DNA from: Pelomonas sp. Root1444
Lineage (GTDB): Bacteria > Pseudomonadota > Gammaproteobacteria > Burkholderiales > Burkholderiaceae_C
NCBI RefSeq assembly: GCF_001426885.1
Contig: NZ_LMFP01000024.1
Location: forward strand, 1-47,051
Length of the DNA stretch: 47,051 bases
Direction of reading: 5' to 3'
A model generated the notes under the pieces. That model was not told where the DNA came from. It did no database searches and saw only the letters and a list, made by a program, of their open reading frames with translations. Positions 1 through 6,765 of this stretch are shown here, piece by piece. Position 1 is the stretch's first letter, and the number at the start of each line of letters is the position of its first letter. The position numbers were made by a program, and so were the translations under genes.

Positions 1-63
1 CGACTCACGAGCCGCACACGACCTCAGCGCCACGCAAGAACGGGGTTTTGCAGACTGTCCCTA
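1..63. repeat. 63-bp terminal inverted repeat, left copy (IS-like end)
   Basis: Bases 1-63 are the exact reverse complement of the last 63 bases of the window (46989-47051); identity stops sharply at base 64. Read outward from the unique DNA, both copies begin TA then GGGACAGTCTGCAAAACC, which looks like the tip of an insertion sequence with a TA or CTAR target. The frame of the following HEPN gene stays open across it, but those residues (RLTSRTRPQRHARTGFC...) look non-native. An alternative is a true long terminal inverted repeat, or a 63-base assembly k-mer overlap into a collapsed repeat. The match is certain; the IS interpretation is inference. Confidence 0.85.
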
Positions 64-417
64 AGCATCAATGATGCGCTGCTCAAATGTGAGTTCGCTC
101 GAGACTGGCGCAATCGCCATATTGCACACGCCGACCTGGATCTGGCCCTGGGCGAAACCGCACAACCGCTTGCAACGGCATCCCGACTACAAGTGAAAGA
201 GGCACTTAAGGCGATTGAGGATGTGCTCAACACCGTATCCATCGCCTTCCTAGACTCAGCGACACGCTTTGGCGACATGGTGTTAATCAATGCCGGCGAA
301 GATCTTATATATCTATTGGATTTTGCGATTCGCAAGCAAGAGGAGAGAAGCAAACGCTTTGAATCAGGGGAATATACGGAGGATGACCTTGCAGAGCTTC
401 ACCCTCGGCAAATCTAA
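64..417 (+). CDS. HEPN/AbiU2-like domain protein, C-terminal part (5' truncated)
   Basis: An open frame runs from the left edge to a TAA at 415-417 and encodes about 117 residues after the terminal repeat. It contains FARDWRNRHIAHADLDLAL, with the arginine codon at 109 and the histidine codon at 127 forming an RX5H motif. This is typical of the HEPN fold and of the AbiU2-type proteins found near mobile elements, several of which are RNase toxins or abortive-infection factors. Helical segments follow (EALKAIEDVLNTVSIAF; INAGEDLIYLLDFAIRKQEE) with an acidic tail. A GTG at 193 could begin only a fragment that lacks the motif, so I treat the gene as cut at its 5' end by the 63-bp repeat. No partner antitoxin is visible. 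The family is assigned from motif and layout only; activity is unknown. Confidence 0.6.
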   Translation, partial: SINDALLKCEFARDWRNRHIAHADLDLALGETAQPLATASRLQVKEALKAIEDVLNTVSIAFLDSATRFGDMVLINAGEDLIYLLDFAIRKQEERSKRFESGEYTEDDLAELHPRQI

Positions 418-427
418 AGAGCGGTAC

Positions 428-551
428 GTTGGGGTGAACGCAGTGACCCCCAACATATTCATCCGCCGAGACGTTGGGGTTCGCCCCCTCACCCCCCAAC
501 TGCTCCGCGATATGCCCGCGCAGCTCGGTAGGTTGGGGTGGCAACCCCAAC
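428..551. repeat. Cluster of three gttgggg/ccccaac dyads
   Basis: Three inverted repeats use the same arms: GTTGGGG 428-434 with CCCCAAC 448-454, 473-479 with 494-500, and GTTGGGGT 532-539 with ACCCCAAC 544-551 (8-bp stem, 4-base loop). They begin 10 bases after the HEPN stop codon and have no T-run, so they are not classic terminators. They may be protein-binding iterons, a folded 3' end, or remains of a mobile-element end. AAC-GTT spacing recalls integron attC cores, but the purine/pyrimidine pattern does not fit. Nothing else codes convincingly between 418 and 740. Confidence 0.6.
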
Positions 552-632
552 GCTGTCCTGCGCCTGACTGTTGAGGTTTGACGAGTGCGCTGTAGCCGAT
601 GGTCTTTCGCCGCGAAAACCGAGGCAACGCCA

Positions 633-724
633 GCAGGAGGCCGGGTAGGCCTGATGCGCAAGTAAAGGAGGAGGCCGCGCAGCGGCCGGGGGACATGGAG
701 CATCAGGCCTGCCCGGCCTCCTGC
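633..724. repeat. 25-bp inverted repeat with nested hairpin (REP-like)
   Basis: Arms 633-657 and 700-724 are reverse complements at 24 of 25 positions (they contain GCAGGAGGCCGGG and CCCGGCCTCCTGC). The 42-base spacer holds a second perfect stem, GGCCGC-gca-GCGGCC, at about 674-688. The structure lies 16 bases past the stop codon of the response regulator on the minus strand. It could end or protect that operon's transcript, or be a dispersed palindromic (REP/BIME-like) element. No T-run follows on either strand. Confidence 0.75.
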
Positions 725-740
725 GCCCAACCCACTCGAA

Positions 741-1568
741 CTACATCCCTTTGAACAAATGCGTGTAGCTGCGACTCACTTCCAACTTCTCCATCAGCCC
801 CTTCACGCCCACCAGCTGGCGGCCGCGGAAGTCGCGCGTGATGCCGTCGATAGCCCTTGCGTTCACCAGCGTCGAGCGGTGGATCTGCCAGAAGACCTGC
901 GGGTCCAGCTCGTCCACCAGCTCCTTGATGGGCTTGCGGATCAGCGCCTCGACCTTGGCGGTCTGCACGCGCGTGTACTTCTCGTCGCTGATGAAGAACA
1001 GCACGTCCTCGACCGGGATCATCTGGATGGCCTGGCCGACCGTCGCCTGGATCCACTGCAGGTACTGCGGCTTGGCCGCGGCCGGGTTGAGCTGGCCTGA
1101 CAGCTTGTGCAGCAGCTGCTGCAGCGGCACCGGCGCGCTGTCGCTGAAGTCGGCTGACGGCGCGTCGCGCTGCGCCAGGCGCTTCTTGATGCGCGCCACC
1201 GTCAGCTGCAGGCGCTCGCGCTCGGCGGGCTTGAGCACGTAGTCGGCCACGCCCTGCTCGAAGGCCTCGACCGCGTACTGGTCGTAGGCGGTGATGAAGA
1301 CGATCTCGGGCACCAGCCATTCGTCGTCGTCCGGCAGCTGGGCGATCTGGCGGGCGGCCTCGACGCCGGTGAGGCCCGGCATGCGGATGTCGAGGAAGAC
1401 CAGGTCCGGCTTGTGCTCCTTGGTCAGTTCGACGGCTTCGAGGCCGTTCTTGGCCTCGGCGACGATCTCCAGCTCGGGCCAGACCTCGGTGAGGCGGCTG
1501 CGCAGTTGCTCGCGCATCAGTCGTTCGTCGTCGGCCAGAACGGCGCGGATGGGGGCTGCTGAGTTCAT
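741..1568 (-). CDS. LytTR-family response regulator (AlgR/LytR-like)
   Basis: This 275-residue cytoplasmic transcription regulator has an N-terminal receiver domain (about 5-125) with the acidic pair D13/D14 in VLADDE, phosphoacceptor D60 in DLVFLDIRMPG, T93 in FITAYD and K113 in VLKPAE. The C-terminal LytTR DNA-binding domain (about 165-275) shows the family pattern DVLFFISDEKYTRV ... FWQIHRSTLVNARAI. It should be phosphorylated by the kinase encoded two genes upstream in the same minus-strand operon; a small membrane protein gene sits between them. The ATG at 1566-1568 agrees with the family length. Target genes are not evident. Confidence 0.92.
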   Translation of the reverse strand: MNSAAPIRAVLADDERLMREQLRSRLTEVWPELEIVAEAKNGLEAVELTKEHKPDLVFLDIRMPGLTGVEAARQIAQLPDDDEWLVPEIVFITAYDQYAVEAFEQGVADYVLKPAERERLQLTVARIKKRLAQRDAPSADFSDSAPVPLQQLLHKLSGQLNPAAAKPQYLQWIQATVGQAIQMIPVEDVLFFISDEKYTRVQTAKVEALIRKPIKELVDELDPQVFWQIHRSTLVNARAIDGITRDFRGRQLVGVKGLMEKLEVSRSYTHLFKGM

Positions 1569-1587
1569 GGCCGGCGATGCTACTAGC

Positions 1588-2004
1588 TCAGACCGGCGTC
1601 GACTTCGCCGCCGCGTTGGCGCGGCTGCGGTTGCGCAGCACGACGAAGACCAGCAGGCCCAGCAGGATCAGCGGCGAGCCCAGCAAGGCGCCGACGCCCA
1701 GCAGGCTGGCGAGCACGACGGCCATCACGCCGCCGACGATCAGCAGCGGCAGCGCCACGCCGAGCAGCACCACCAGCGGCACGACCAGCACGCAGACGAC
1801 ACCCGCGATGAAGAGGCCAATGCTGGCGCCCAGCCAGTCGCCGAAGTCGCCGCTGCCAAGGAAGAACTCGTCATCGCCGAACACGACGTGCATGTCCGAG
1901 CCGTGGTGGTTGAGCAGCGCCCAACCTCCAAACATTGCGCCGAACATCGCCACCAGCACCATCAGCGCGGTGCCGATGAACAGGATCTTGAACAAGGTCT
2001 TCAT
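1588..2004 (-). CDS. Small membrane protein between kinase and regulator
   Basis: This 138-residue protein has an N-terminal hydrophobic segment (about 5-30, possibly an uncleaved signal anchor). A short acidic/aromatic loop follows (HGSDMHVVFGDDEFFLGSGDFGDW). A long, very hydrophobic stretch (about 62-125) could hold two or three membrane passes, and the tail is basic. Its ATG overlaps the stop region of the kinase gene (2001-2004), which implies translational coupling, and 19 bases separate it from the response regulator. The position suggests it is a modulator or sensor accessory of the two-component system, but no domain family is recognised. Confidence 0.8.
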   Translation of the reverse strand: MKTLFKILFIGTALMVLVAMFGAMFGGWALLNHHGSDMHVVFGDDEFFLGSGDFGDWLGASIGLFIAGVVCVLVVPLVVLLGVALPLLIVGGVMAVVLASLLGVGALLGSPLILLGLLVFVVLRNRSRANAAAKSTPV

Positions 2005-3446
2005 GCTGCGACTCCTTCGTCGTTGCGGCTGCGATAGGGCACGGTGATGGTGACCACGGTGCCGCTGGGTTGGTTCTCGGTGACGGTGACGCTGGCGCGG
2101 TTGCCGTGCAGCAGCTGCAGGCGCTCGCGGATGTTGGCCAGGCCCACGCCGGTGCCGCTGGTGGCGGCGCGGCCGAAGCCCAGGCCGGTGTCGGCCACGG
2201 TGACGGCCAGCTTGCCGTGCAGGATCTCGGCCTTGACGGTCAGCTTGCCGCCCTCGGCCTTGGGCTCCAGGCCGTGCTTGATGGCGTTCTCCACCAGGCC
2301 CTGGATCATCATGGGCGGAAACTCGGCGGACAGCAGGCCCTCGGGCACGTCGATCTCGGTCTGCAGGCGCTCTTCCATGCGCACCTTCAGGATCTCGAGA
2401 TAGGGCCGGATGACGGCCAGCTCGCGGCCCAGGTCGCGCACGGCGCCGTTGGCATTGGCCTCGCGCATGGTGGGCATGGATGCCCGCAGCAGCGCGATGA
2501 GGTTCTTCTGCATCTGGCTGGCGCGCGGCGGGTCGGTCTCGATGAGGTGGTCGATGCTCGCCAGCGTGTTGAACAGGAAGTGCGGCTCGACCTGGGCCTG
2601 CATCGCCGCCATGCGGGCTTCGACCACCTGGCGCTTCAACGCTTCACTCTCGGCGTTTTCTTCCGCCTGCGCGGCCTTGACCTCGGCCTGGATGCGGCCC
2701 TTGTACATGGCCTTGATGACGGCCGAGGCCAGCACCCAGAGGATGGCGAGGTCGACCAGGGAGTCGCCCGCATGCACGATGGTCACGCGCTTGCGGCTCT
2801 GGGTGCTGGCCATCTCGGCGGCGGACTCGTTGAGCGCAGCCTGGGCCTGGACCGCGGCCTCCTGGGCTTCCGTGACCTCCTCGGCCTCCTGCTTGAGCTG
2901 GCCCAGCTGCTCCTTGGCCTGTTCGATGGCGGCGCGGATGTCCTCGGGCCGGGCGCTCTTGGGAAAGTCGATCGCGATGGCGGGCGCGTCGCCGTTGGCG
3001 GCCTGCTCATCGCCATCTGCAGCGCTGGCCGCGGAGGCCGCCGACGCCGCTGAACGCACCGGCTGGATGCGCACACCGCGCTCGTCGACCTTGATCTCGT
3101 AGTGGACCGCGCCCTTCTCACCGGTCTTGCCGGCGTTGCTCTCGGCCGCCTTTCGGGCCTTGTCGGCCGCCTTGCGGGCCTCGGCTTCGAGCTTGGCGTG
3201 GCGGCGGGCGGCGCCCTGGTCGTGGTCCTCGACCTGCTCGCTGATGCGCCAGGTGAAGGGGGGCAGGTTCTTGAGCACGTTGACGCCGATCAGCAGCGCC
3301 AGCGACAGCAGCACGAAGCGCTTCCAGCTGATGCCGACCAGCCAGCCGGCGTAAGCGTGGAAGTAGCGCACCACCGTGGCCGAAAAGCGTTGCCAGCGCT
3401 CTATCCAGAGCTTTTGCTGGGGGCTGGGTGTGAAGGAGTTGCTCAT
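2001..3446 (-). CDS. LytS/YehU-type sensor histidine kinase
   Basis: This 481-residue inner-membrane kinase is the first gene of the operon. A membrane segment (about 43-57) is followed by about 165 residues rich in Ala, Glu, Lys and Gln, with a low-complexity SAASAASAASAA run (about 132-143) and coiled-coil-like heptads (about 170-215). A second membrane segment (about 228-247) follows. The His_kinase domain carries the phosphoacceptor H289 in VEPHFLFNTLASIDHL, and the HATPase_c domain shows the N-box LVENAIKHG (N387), VADTGLGF and GTGVGLANIRERL. It is expected to autophosphorylate and signal to the downstream LytTR regulator. The region between the two membrane segments resembles no sensor domain I know. 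Confidence 0.92.
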   Translation of the reverse strand: MSNSFTPSPQQKLWIERWQRFSATVVRYFHAYAGWLVGISWKRFVLLSLALLIGVNVLKNLPPFTWRISEQVEDHDQGAARRHAKLEAEARKAADKARKAAESNAGKTGEKGAVHYEIKVDERGVRIQPVRSAASAASAASAADGDEQAANGDAPAIAIDFPKSARPEDIRAAIEQAKEQLGQLKQEAEEVTEAQEAAVQAQAALNESAAEMASTQSRKRVTIVHAGDSLVDLAILWVLASAVIKAMYKGRIQAEVKAAQAEENAESEALKRQVVEARMAAMQAQVEPHFLFNTLASIDHLIETDPPRASQMQKNLIALLRASMPTMREANANGAVRDLGRELAVIRPYLEILKVRMEERLQTEIDVPEGLLSAEFPPMMIQGLVENAIKHGLEPKAEGGKLTVKAEILHGKLAVTVADTGLGFGRAATSGTGVGLANIRERLQLLHGNRASVTVTENQPSGTVVTITVPYRSRNDEGVAA

Positions 3447-3575
3447 GGCCGTTTTGTCGTCGTTGGTGTCACTGTACGCAGGGGCTCGGGACGGCGCGGG
3501 CGCCGAGCGACGCGCCGGCCGGCCCAGGGGACGAACTGCACGGGCGCGCGACAGGCCGCTGGCCCAAAAACGACA

Positions 3576-3597
3576 AAGCCCGCCGGGCGGCGGGCTT
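3576..3597 (-). terminator. Rho-independent terminator after the yceI genes
   Basis: A 9-bp stem (AAGCCCGCC at 3576-3584 with GGCGGGCTT at 3589-3597, 4-base loop) is followed on the minus strand by TGTCGTTTTTGGG. It lies about 20 bases beyond the stop of the first YceI gene and probably ends the b561-YceI-YceI transcript. Confidence 0.85.
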
Positions 3598-3615
3598 CAC
3601 TGGCAGCAGCGGGAT

Positions 3616-4185
3616 TTACTGCTTGATGGCCTCGACCTGGATCAGCAGGCGGATGGCGTCCGGCGTGACGGCCGGCAGCGCGTAGGTGATGCCCCACTGG
3701 CTGCGCTGGATCGTCGTCTCGAAGTCGCCGCCGCAGACCTCACGCTTCAGGCGCGGGTTGTCGTAGCAGTTGAAGCCGGTGGCCGTCAGCGTGACCGGCT
3801 TGGTGACGCCGCGCAGCGTCAGGTCGCCCGTGACGCTGGCGACCTTGTCGCCGTTGAAGGTGAACTTGTCGCCGACGAACTTGGCCGTCGGGAATTCCTC
3901 GACCGCGAAGAAGTCCTTGCTCTTCAGGTGGCCGTCGAACGGGACGGTGCCGGTGGAAATGGAGGCCATGTCGAGGGTGAACTCGACCTTGCCGGTCTTG
4001 GCGGCCTTGTCCAGCGTGACGGTGCCTTCCTTCTTGTCCCAACGGCCGCGCAGCGTGCTGGTGCCGAAGTGCTTGGCTTCGAAAGTGACCGCCGTGTGGG
4101 TCGGGTCGATGGCGTAGGTGGCGCTTTGGGCTTGTGCGGCGCCGACGGTGGCGAGCAGGGCGGCGAGGAGCAGGGCTTTCTTCAT
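3616..4185 (-). CDS. YceI family periplasmic protein
   Basis: This 189-residue exported protein has a clear signal peptide (MKKALLLAALLATVGAAQAQ) and the YceI lipocalin-like beta-barrel pattern: YAIDPTHTAVTFEAKHFG near the N-terminus, DGHLKSKDFFAVEEFPTAKF in the middle and GDLTLRGVTKPVTL after it. Family members bind long isoprenoid molecules such as polyprenyl compounds or ubiquinone in the periplasm; the ligand here is not shown. It is the third gene of an operon with a second YceI protein and a cytochrome b561, the arrangement known from E. coli yceJ-yceI. A C-terminal Cys pair (CYDNPRLKREVC) may form a disulphide. Confidence 0.93.
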   Translation of the reverse strand: MKKALLLAALLATVGAAQAQSATYAIDPTHTAVTFEAKHFGTSTLRGRWDKKEGTVTLDKAAKTGKVEFTLDMASISTGTVPFDGHLKSKDFFAVEEFPTAKFVGDKFTFNGDKVASVTGDLTLRGVTKPVTLTATGFNCYDNPRLKREVCGGDFETTIQRSQWGITYALPAVTPDAIRLLIQVEAIKQ

Positions 4186-4239
4186 CGGTGGAATCTCCGG
4201 GGGTGAGGGAGGAACAGAGGGGGCGAGGTTACAGGCCGG

Positions 4240-4773
4240 CTAGATGCCGGCAAAGGCCAGCTTGAACTTGACGATCACATCGTTGGCGACCATGGAGGTG
4301 TCGGCCCATTCGCCGTCGCCGATCTTGAAATCGAGGCGCCTGATGGCCACGCTGCCGCTGGCGACGCCCGAGGCGACGGTGATGGGCACGACCACGTCAC
4401 GGCTGGCGCCCTTGATGGTCAGCTTGCCGGCCACGTCGTACTTGCCGGGGGCCGTCGGCTTGATGCCGTTGGACACAAATGTGGCCTTGCCGTTGCGCTT
4501 GGTGTCGAACCACGTCGGCTTGGCCAACTCCTCGTCAAAGCTGGCGTCGCCGAGCGACACGCTGCCGAGGTCCACCGTGAAGGCGATCTTGCCGGCCTCG
4601 GGCTTCTTGGCATCGAAGTCGAGCTGGGCTTCGAACTTCTTGAACTTGCCGTCGACCGGCACGCCCATCTGCTTGAAGGTGAAGCTGACATCGCTCTTCT
4701 CGGGTTGCAGCGTGGCGGCCTGCGTGGCCAGGGCACTGGCGGCGATCAGCAGGGCGGTGAACAGGCGTTTCAT
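4240..4773 (-). CDS. YceI family periplasmic protein (second copy)
   Basis: This 177-residue YceI paralogue has a signal peptide (MKRLFTALLIAASALATQA) and the family pattern in shorter, more divergent form: SDVSFTFKQMGVPVDGKFKKF, ELAKPTWFDTKRNGKATFV and GKLTIKGASRDVVVP. The DGHLKSxDFF motif of the neighbour is replaced by DEELAKPTWFD, typical of the YceI sub-group linked to cytochrome b561. It starts 12 bases after the b561 stop and is followed 54 bases later by the other yceI gene, so the three are probably co-transcribed. Its ligand is unknown. Confidence 0.9.
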   Translation of the reverse strand: MKRLFTALLIAASALATQAATLQPEKSDVSFTFKQMGVPVDGKFKKFEAQLDFDAKKPEAGKIAFTVDLGSVSLGDASFDEELAKPTWFDTKRNGKATFVSNGIKPTAPGKYDVAGKLTIKGASRDVVVPITVASGVASGSVAIRRLDFKIGDGEWADTSMVANDVIVKFKLAFAGI

Positions 4774-4785
4774 GGGTTGGTTCCT

Positions 4786-5325
4786 TCAGGCGCGGCCGAT
4801 GCCCATGCGGGCGAGCAGCCGGTCACGGTCGATGAAATGGTGTTTGAGCGCCCCGGCCACATGCGCGGCCACGAGCAGGCCCAGGCCGTAGGCGGCGAAC
4901 TGGTGGATGAGCTTGAAGGTGTCGGCCAGCGCCTTGTCCTTCGGTACGAAGTCGGGCAGCGGCAGCACGCCGAACCAGACGATGGGGAAGCCCGCCGCCG
5001 AGCTGTAGGCCCAGCCGGCCAGCGGCACGGCGAAGAACAGCACGTACAGCAGGCTGTGCGTCACATGCGCGGCACTGGCCTGCCACGCGGGCATGGGCAG
5101 GTCGGCCGGCGGGCGGTGCGTGAGGCGCCACAGCAGGCGCAGCGCCGACAGCGTCAGGATGGTGACGCCGGCCCATTTGTGCCAGTTGTAGAGCTTGAGC
5201 CGCGTCGGCGAGATTGGCAGGCTGGTCATGTACAGGCCCATGCTGAAGGCGCCGACGATGGCCAGCGCGAGCAGCCAGTGCAGCGCGACGGCGATGGGGG
5301 TGTAGCGGGTGGCAGGGCTCGTCAT
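4786..5325 (-). CDS. Cytochrome b561 (diheme, four-helix membrane protein)
   Basis: The 179-residue product is counted from the ATG at 5325. The open frame runs further upstream, but that extension is proline/arginine-rich and unlike the family. Four membrane helices carry the expected heme-ligand histidines: H16 (ALHWLLA), H49 (NWHKWAG), H141 and H155 (LIHQFAAYGLGLLVAAHVAG). It is likely to pass electrons between membrane quinol and a periplasmic partner. Linkage to two YceI proteins suggests a quinone-related function for the operon, which is inference. The family's usual length is about 175-185 residues. Confidence 0.93.
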   Translation of the reverse strand: MTSPATRYTPIAVALHWLLALAIVGAFSMGLYMTSLPISPTRLKLYNWHKWAGVTILTLSALRLLWRLTHRPPADLPMPAWQASAAHVTHSLLYVLFFAVPLAGWAYSSAAGFPIVWFGVLPLPDFVPKDKALADTFKLIHQFAAYGLGLLVAAHVAGALKHHFIDRDRLLARMGIGRA

Positions 5326-5382
5326 GGGTTGGCAGTGTGTGCCCGGGTGGCGGCCAACCGGTTCATCGGCCTTGTTGCCATT

Positions 5383-5399
5383 GTTCAGCGGTTTTGAAC
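5383..5399. promoter_or_regulatory. Candidate operator in the b561 / TRAP divergent region
   Basis: The 269 bases between the divergent cytochrome b561 and TRAP genes hold no convincing gene. They include an imperfect dyad GTTCA-gcggttt-TGAAC (5-bp arms, 17 bases total), placed about 60 bases upstream of the b561 start in its most A/T-rich part. This could be a repressor site for either transcript; no regulator gene is adjacent. The assignment is weak. Confidence 0.25.
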
Positions 5400-5594
5400 G
5401 CCCCGACGGCGCGGCGGGGCATTGGCGGCTTGCCGCGCAAGCAGGGCGCCAGGGCCCGCGCTGCGGGCGCCCGTGGGTTTGACCCAGTTGCGCCGGGCAG
5501 CCGCCCAGCCAGACAGTCGGACGCAGCGGACCGCGCGCCCGGCCGCACAGGTTCTGTTCGAGGCGCAATCCAACCATTCCATGGAGACAGCCCA

Positions 5595-6704
5595 ATGACC
5601 CAGAAACCCAGCGCTCGCCGCCGCTTCATCAAGGCGGCCGCGGCCACCACGGCCGGGGCCGGCGCCCTGGCGGCACCGATGGTCTCGACCGCGCAGACCA
5701 CCAGCTTGCGCTTCCAGTCGACCTGGCCGGCCAAGGACATCTTCCACGAGTACGCACAGGACTTCGCCAAGAAGGTCAACGACATGGCGGGCGGCCGCCT
5801 CAAGATCGAGGTGCTGCCCGCAGGCTCGGTCGTGCCGGCCTTCCAGCTGCTGGAAGCCGTCAACAAGGGCACGCTGGACGGCGGCCACGGCGTCGTCGCG
5901 TACCACTACGGCAAGAACTCGGCGCTGGCGCTGTGGGGGTCGGGGCCGGGGTTCGGCATGGACCCGAACATGCTGCTGTCCTGGCACAACTACGGCGGCG
6001 GCGAGGCGCTGCTGGAGGAGATCTACAAGGCCACCGGCATGGATGTCGTGTCCTTCCTCTACGGCCCGATGCCGACGCAGCCCTACGGCTGGTTCAAGAA
6101 GCCGGTGGCCAACCTGGACCAGATGAAGGGCGTCAAGTTCCGCACCGTGGGGCTGGCGGTGGACCTCTACACCGAGCAGGGCGCCGCCGTGAACCCGCTG
6201 CCGGGCGGCGAGATCGTCGCGGCGCTGGACCGCGGCCTCATCGACGCGGCCGAGTTCAACAACGCCACCAGCGACCGCATCCTCGGCTTCCCCGACGTGG
6301 CCAAGAACTGCATGCTGCAGAGCTTCCACCAGAGCACGGAGCAGTTCGAGATCCTGTTCAACAAGGCCAAGTACAACGCCCTGCCCAACGAGCTGAAGAA
6401 GATCATCGACTACGCGGTGCAGGCGTCCAGCGCCGACATGAGCTGGAAGGCCATCGACCGCAATTCCAAGGACTACGCGGAGATGAAGAAGGCGGGCGTG
6501 GCGTTCTACAAGACGCCCGACGCCATCTTGCGCAACCAGCTGGATGCCTGGGACAAGGTGGTGGCCAGGAAGTCGGCGGAGAACCCGCTGTTCAAGAAGG
6601 TGCTGGACAGCCAGCGCGCCTTCGCCCAGCGCGCCGGCCAGTGGCAGAACGACTATCTCGTCGACTTCAAGATGGCCTGGAACCATTACTTCAGGAAGGG
6701 CTGA
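5595..6704 (+). CDS. TRAP transporter substrate-binding protein (TakP/DctP family)
   Basis: This 369-residue periplasmic binding protein starts at the ATG 5595. It has a twin-arginine-like signal (ARRRFIKAAAATTAGAGALAA), so it may be exported folded by Tat. The mature part has the DctP pattern: FHEYAQDFAKKVNDMAGGRLKIEVLPAG, KGVKFRTVGLAVDLY and GGEIVAALDRGLIDAAEFNNATSD. It is closest in style to TakP-type proteins that bind small alpha-keto or related carboxylic acids as dimers. The ligand cannot be fixed from sequence. The two permease genes follow on the same strand after 61 bases. The upstream part of the open frame (5337-5594) is a non-coding extension. Confidence 0.93.
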   Translation: MTQKPSARRRFIKAAAATTAGAGALAAPMVSTAQTTSLRFQSTWPAKDIFHEYAQDFAKKVNDMAGGRLKIEVLPAGSVVPAFQLLEAVNKGTLDGGHGVVAYHYGKNSALALWGSGPGFGMDPNMLLSWHNYGGGEALLEEIYKATGMDVVSFLYGPMPTQPYGWFKKPVANLDQMKGVKFRTVGLAVDLYTEQGAAVNPLPGGEIVAALDRGLIDAAEFNNATSDRILGFPDVAKNCMLQSFHQSTEQFEILFNKAKYNALPNELKKIIDYAVQASSADMSWKAIDRNSKDYAEMKKAGVAFYKTPDAILRNQLDAWDKVVARKSAENPLFKKVLDSQRAFAQRAGQWQNDYLVDFKMAWNHYFRKG

Positions 6705-6765
6705 TCTCGGCCTCCATCCCGCCTCGCCCGCCGCGGCGGGGCGCCCTCACCAGCCAGGACGGCTC

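Noticed and set aside
428..551. Integron attC sites or a cassette array behind the HEPN gene
   Set aside because: AAC...GTT spacing looks tempting, but the words CCCCAAC and GTTGGGG do not fit RYYYAAC/GTTRRRY, and no integrase or attI is present.
5337..5594. 86-codon N-terminal extension of the TRAP binding protein
   Set aside because: It lacks family similarity, and the Tat-like signal begins at the 5595 ATG; the extension is upstream non-coding DNA.
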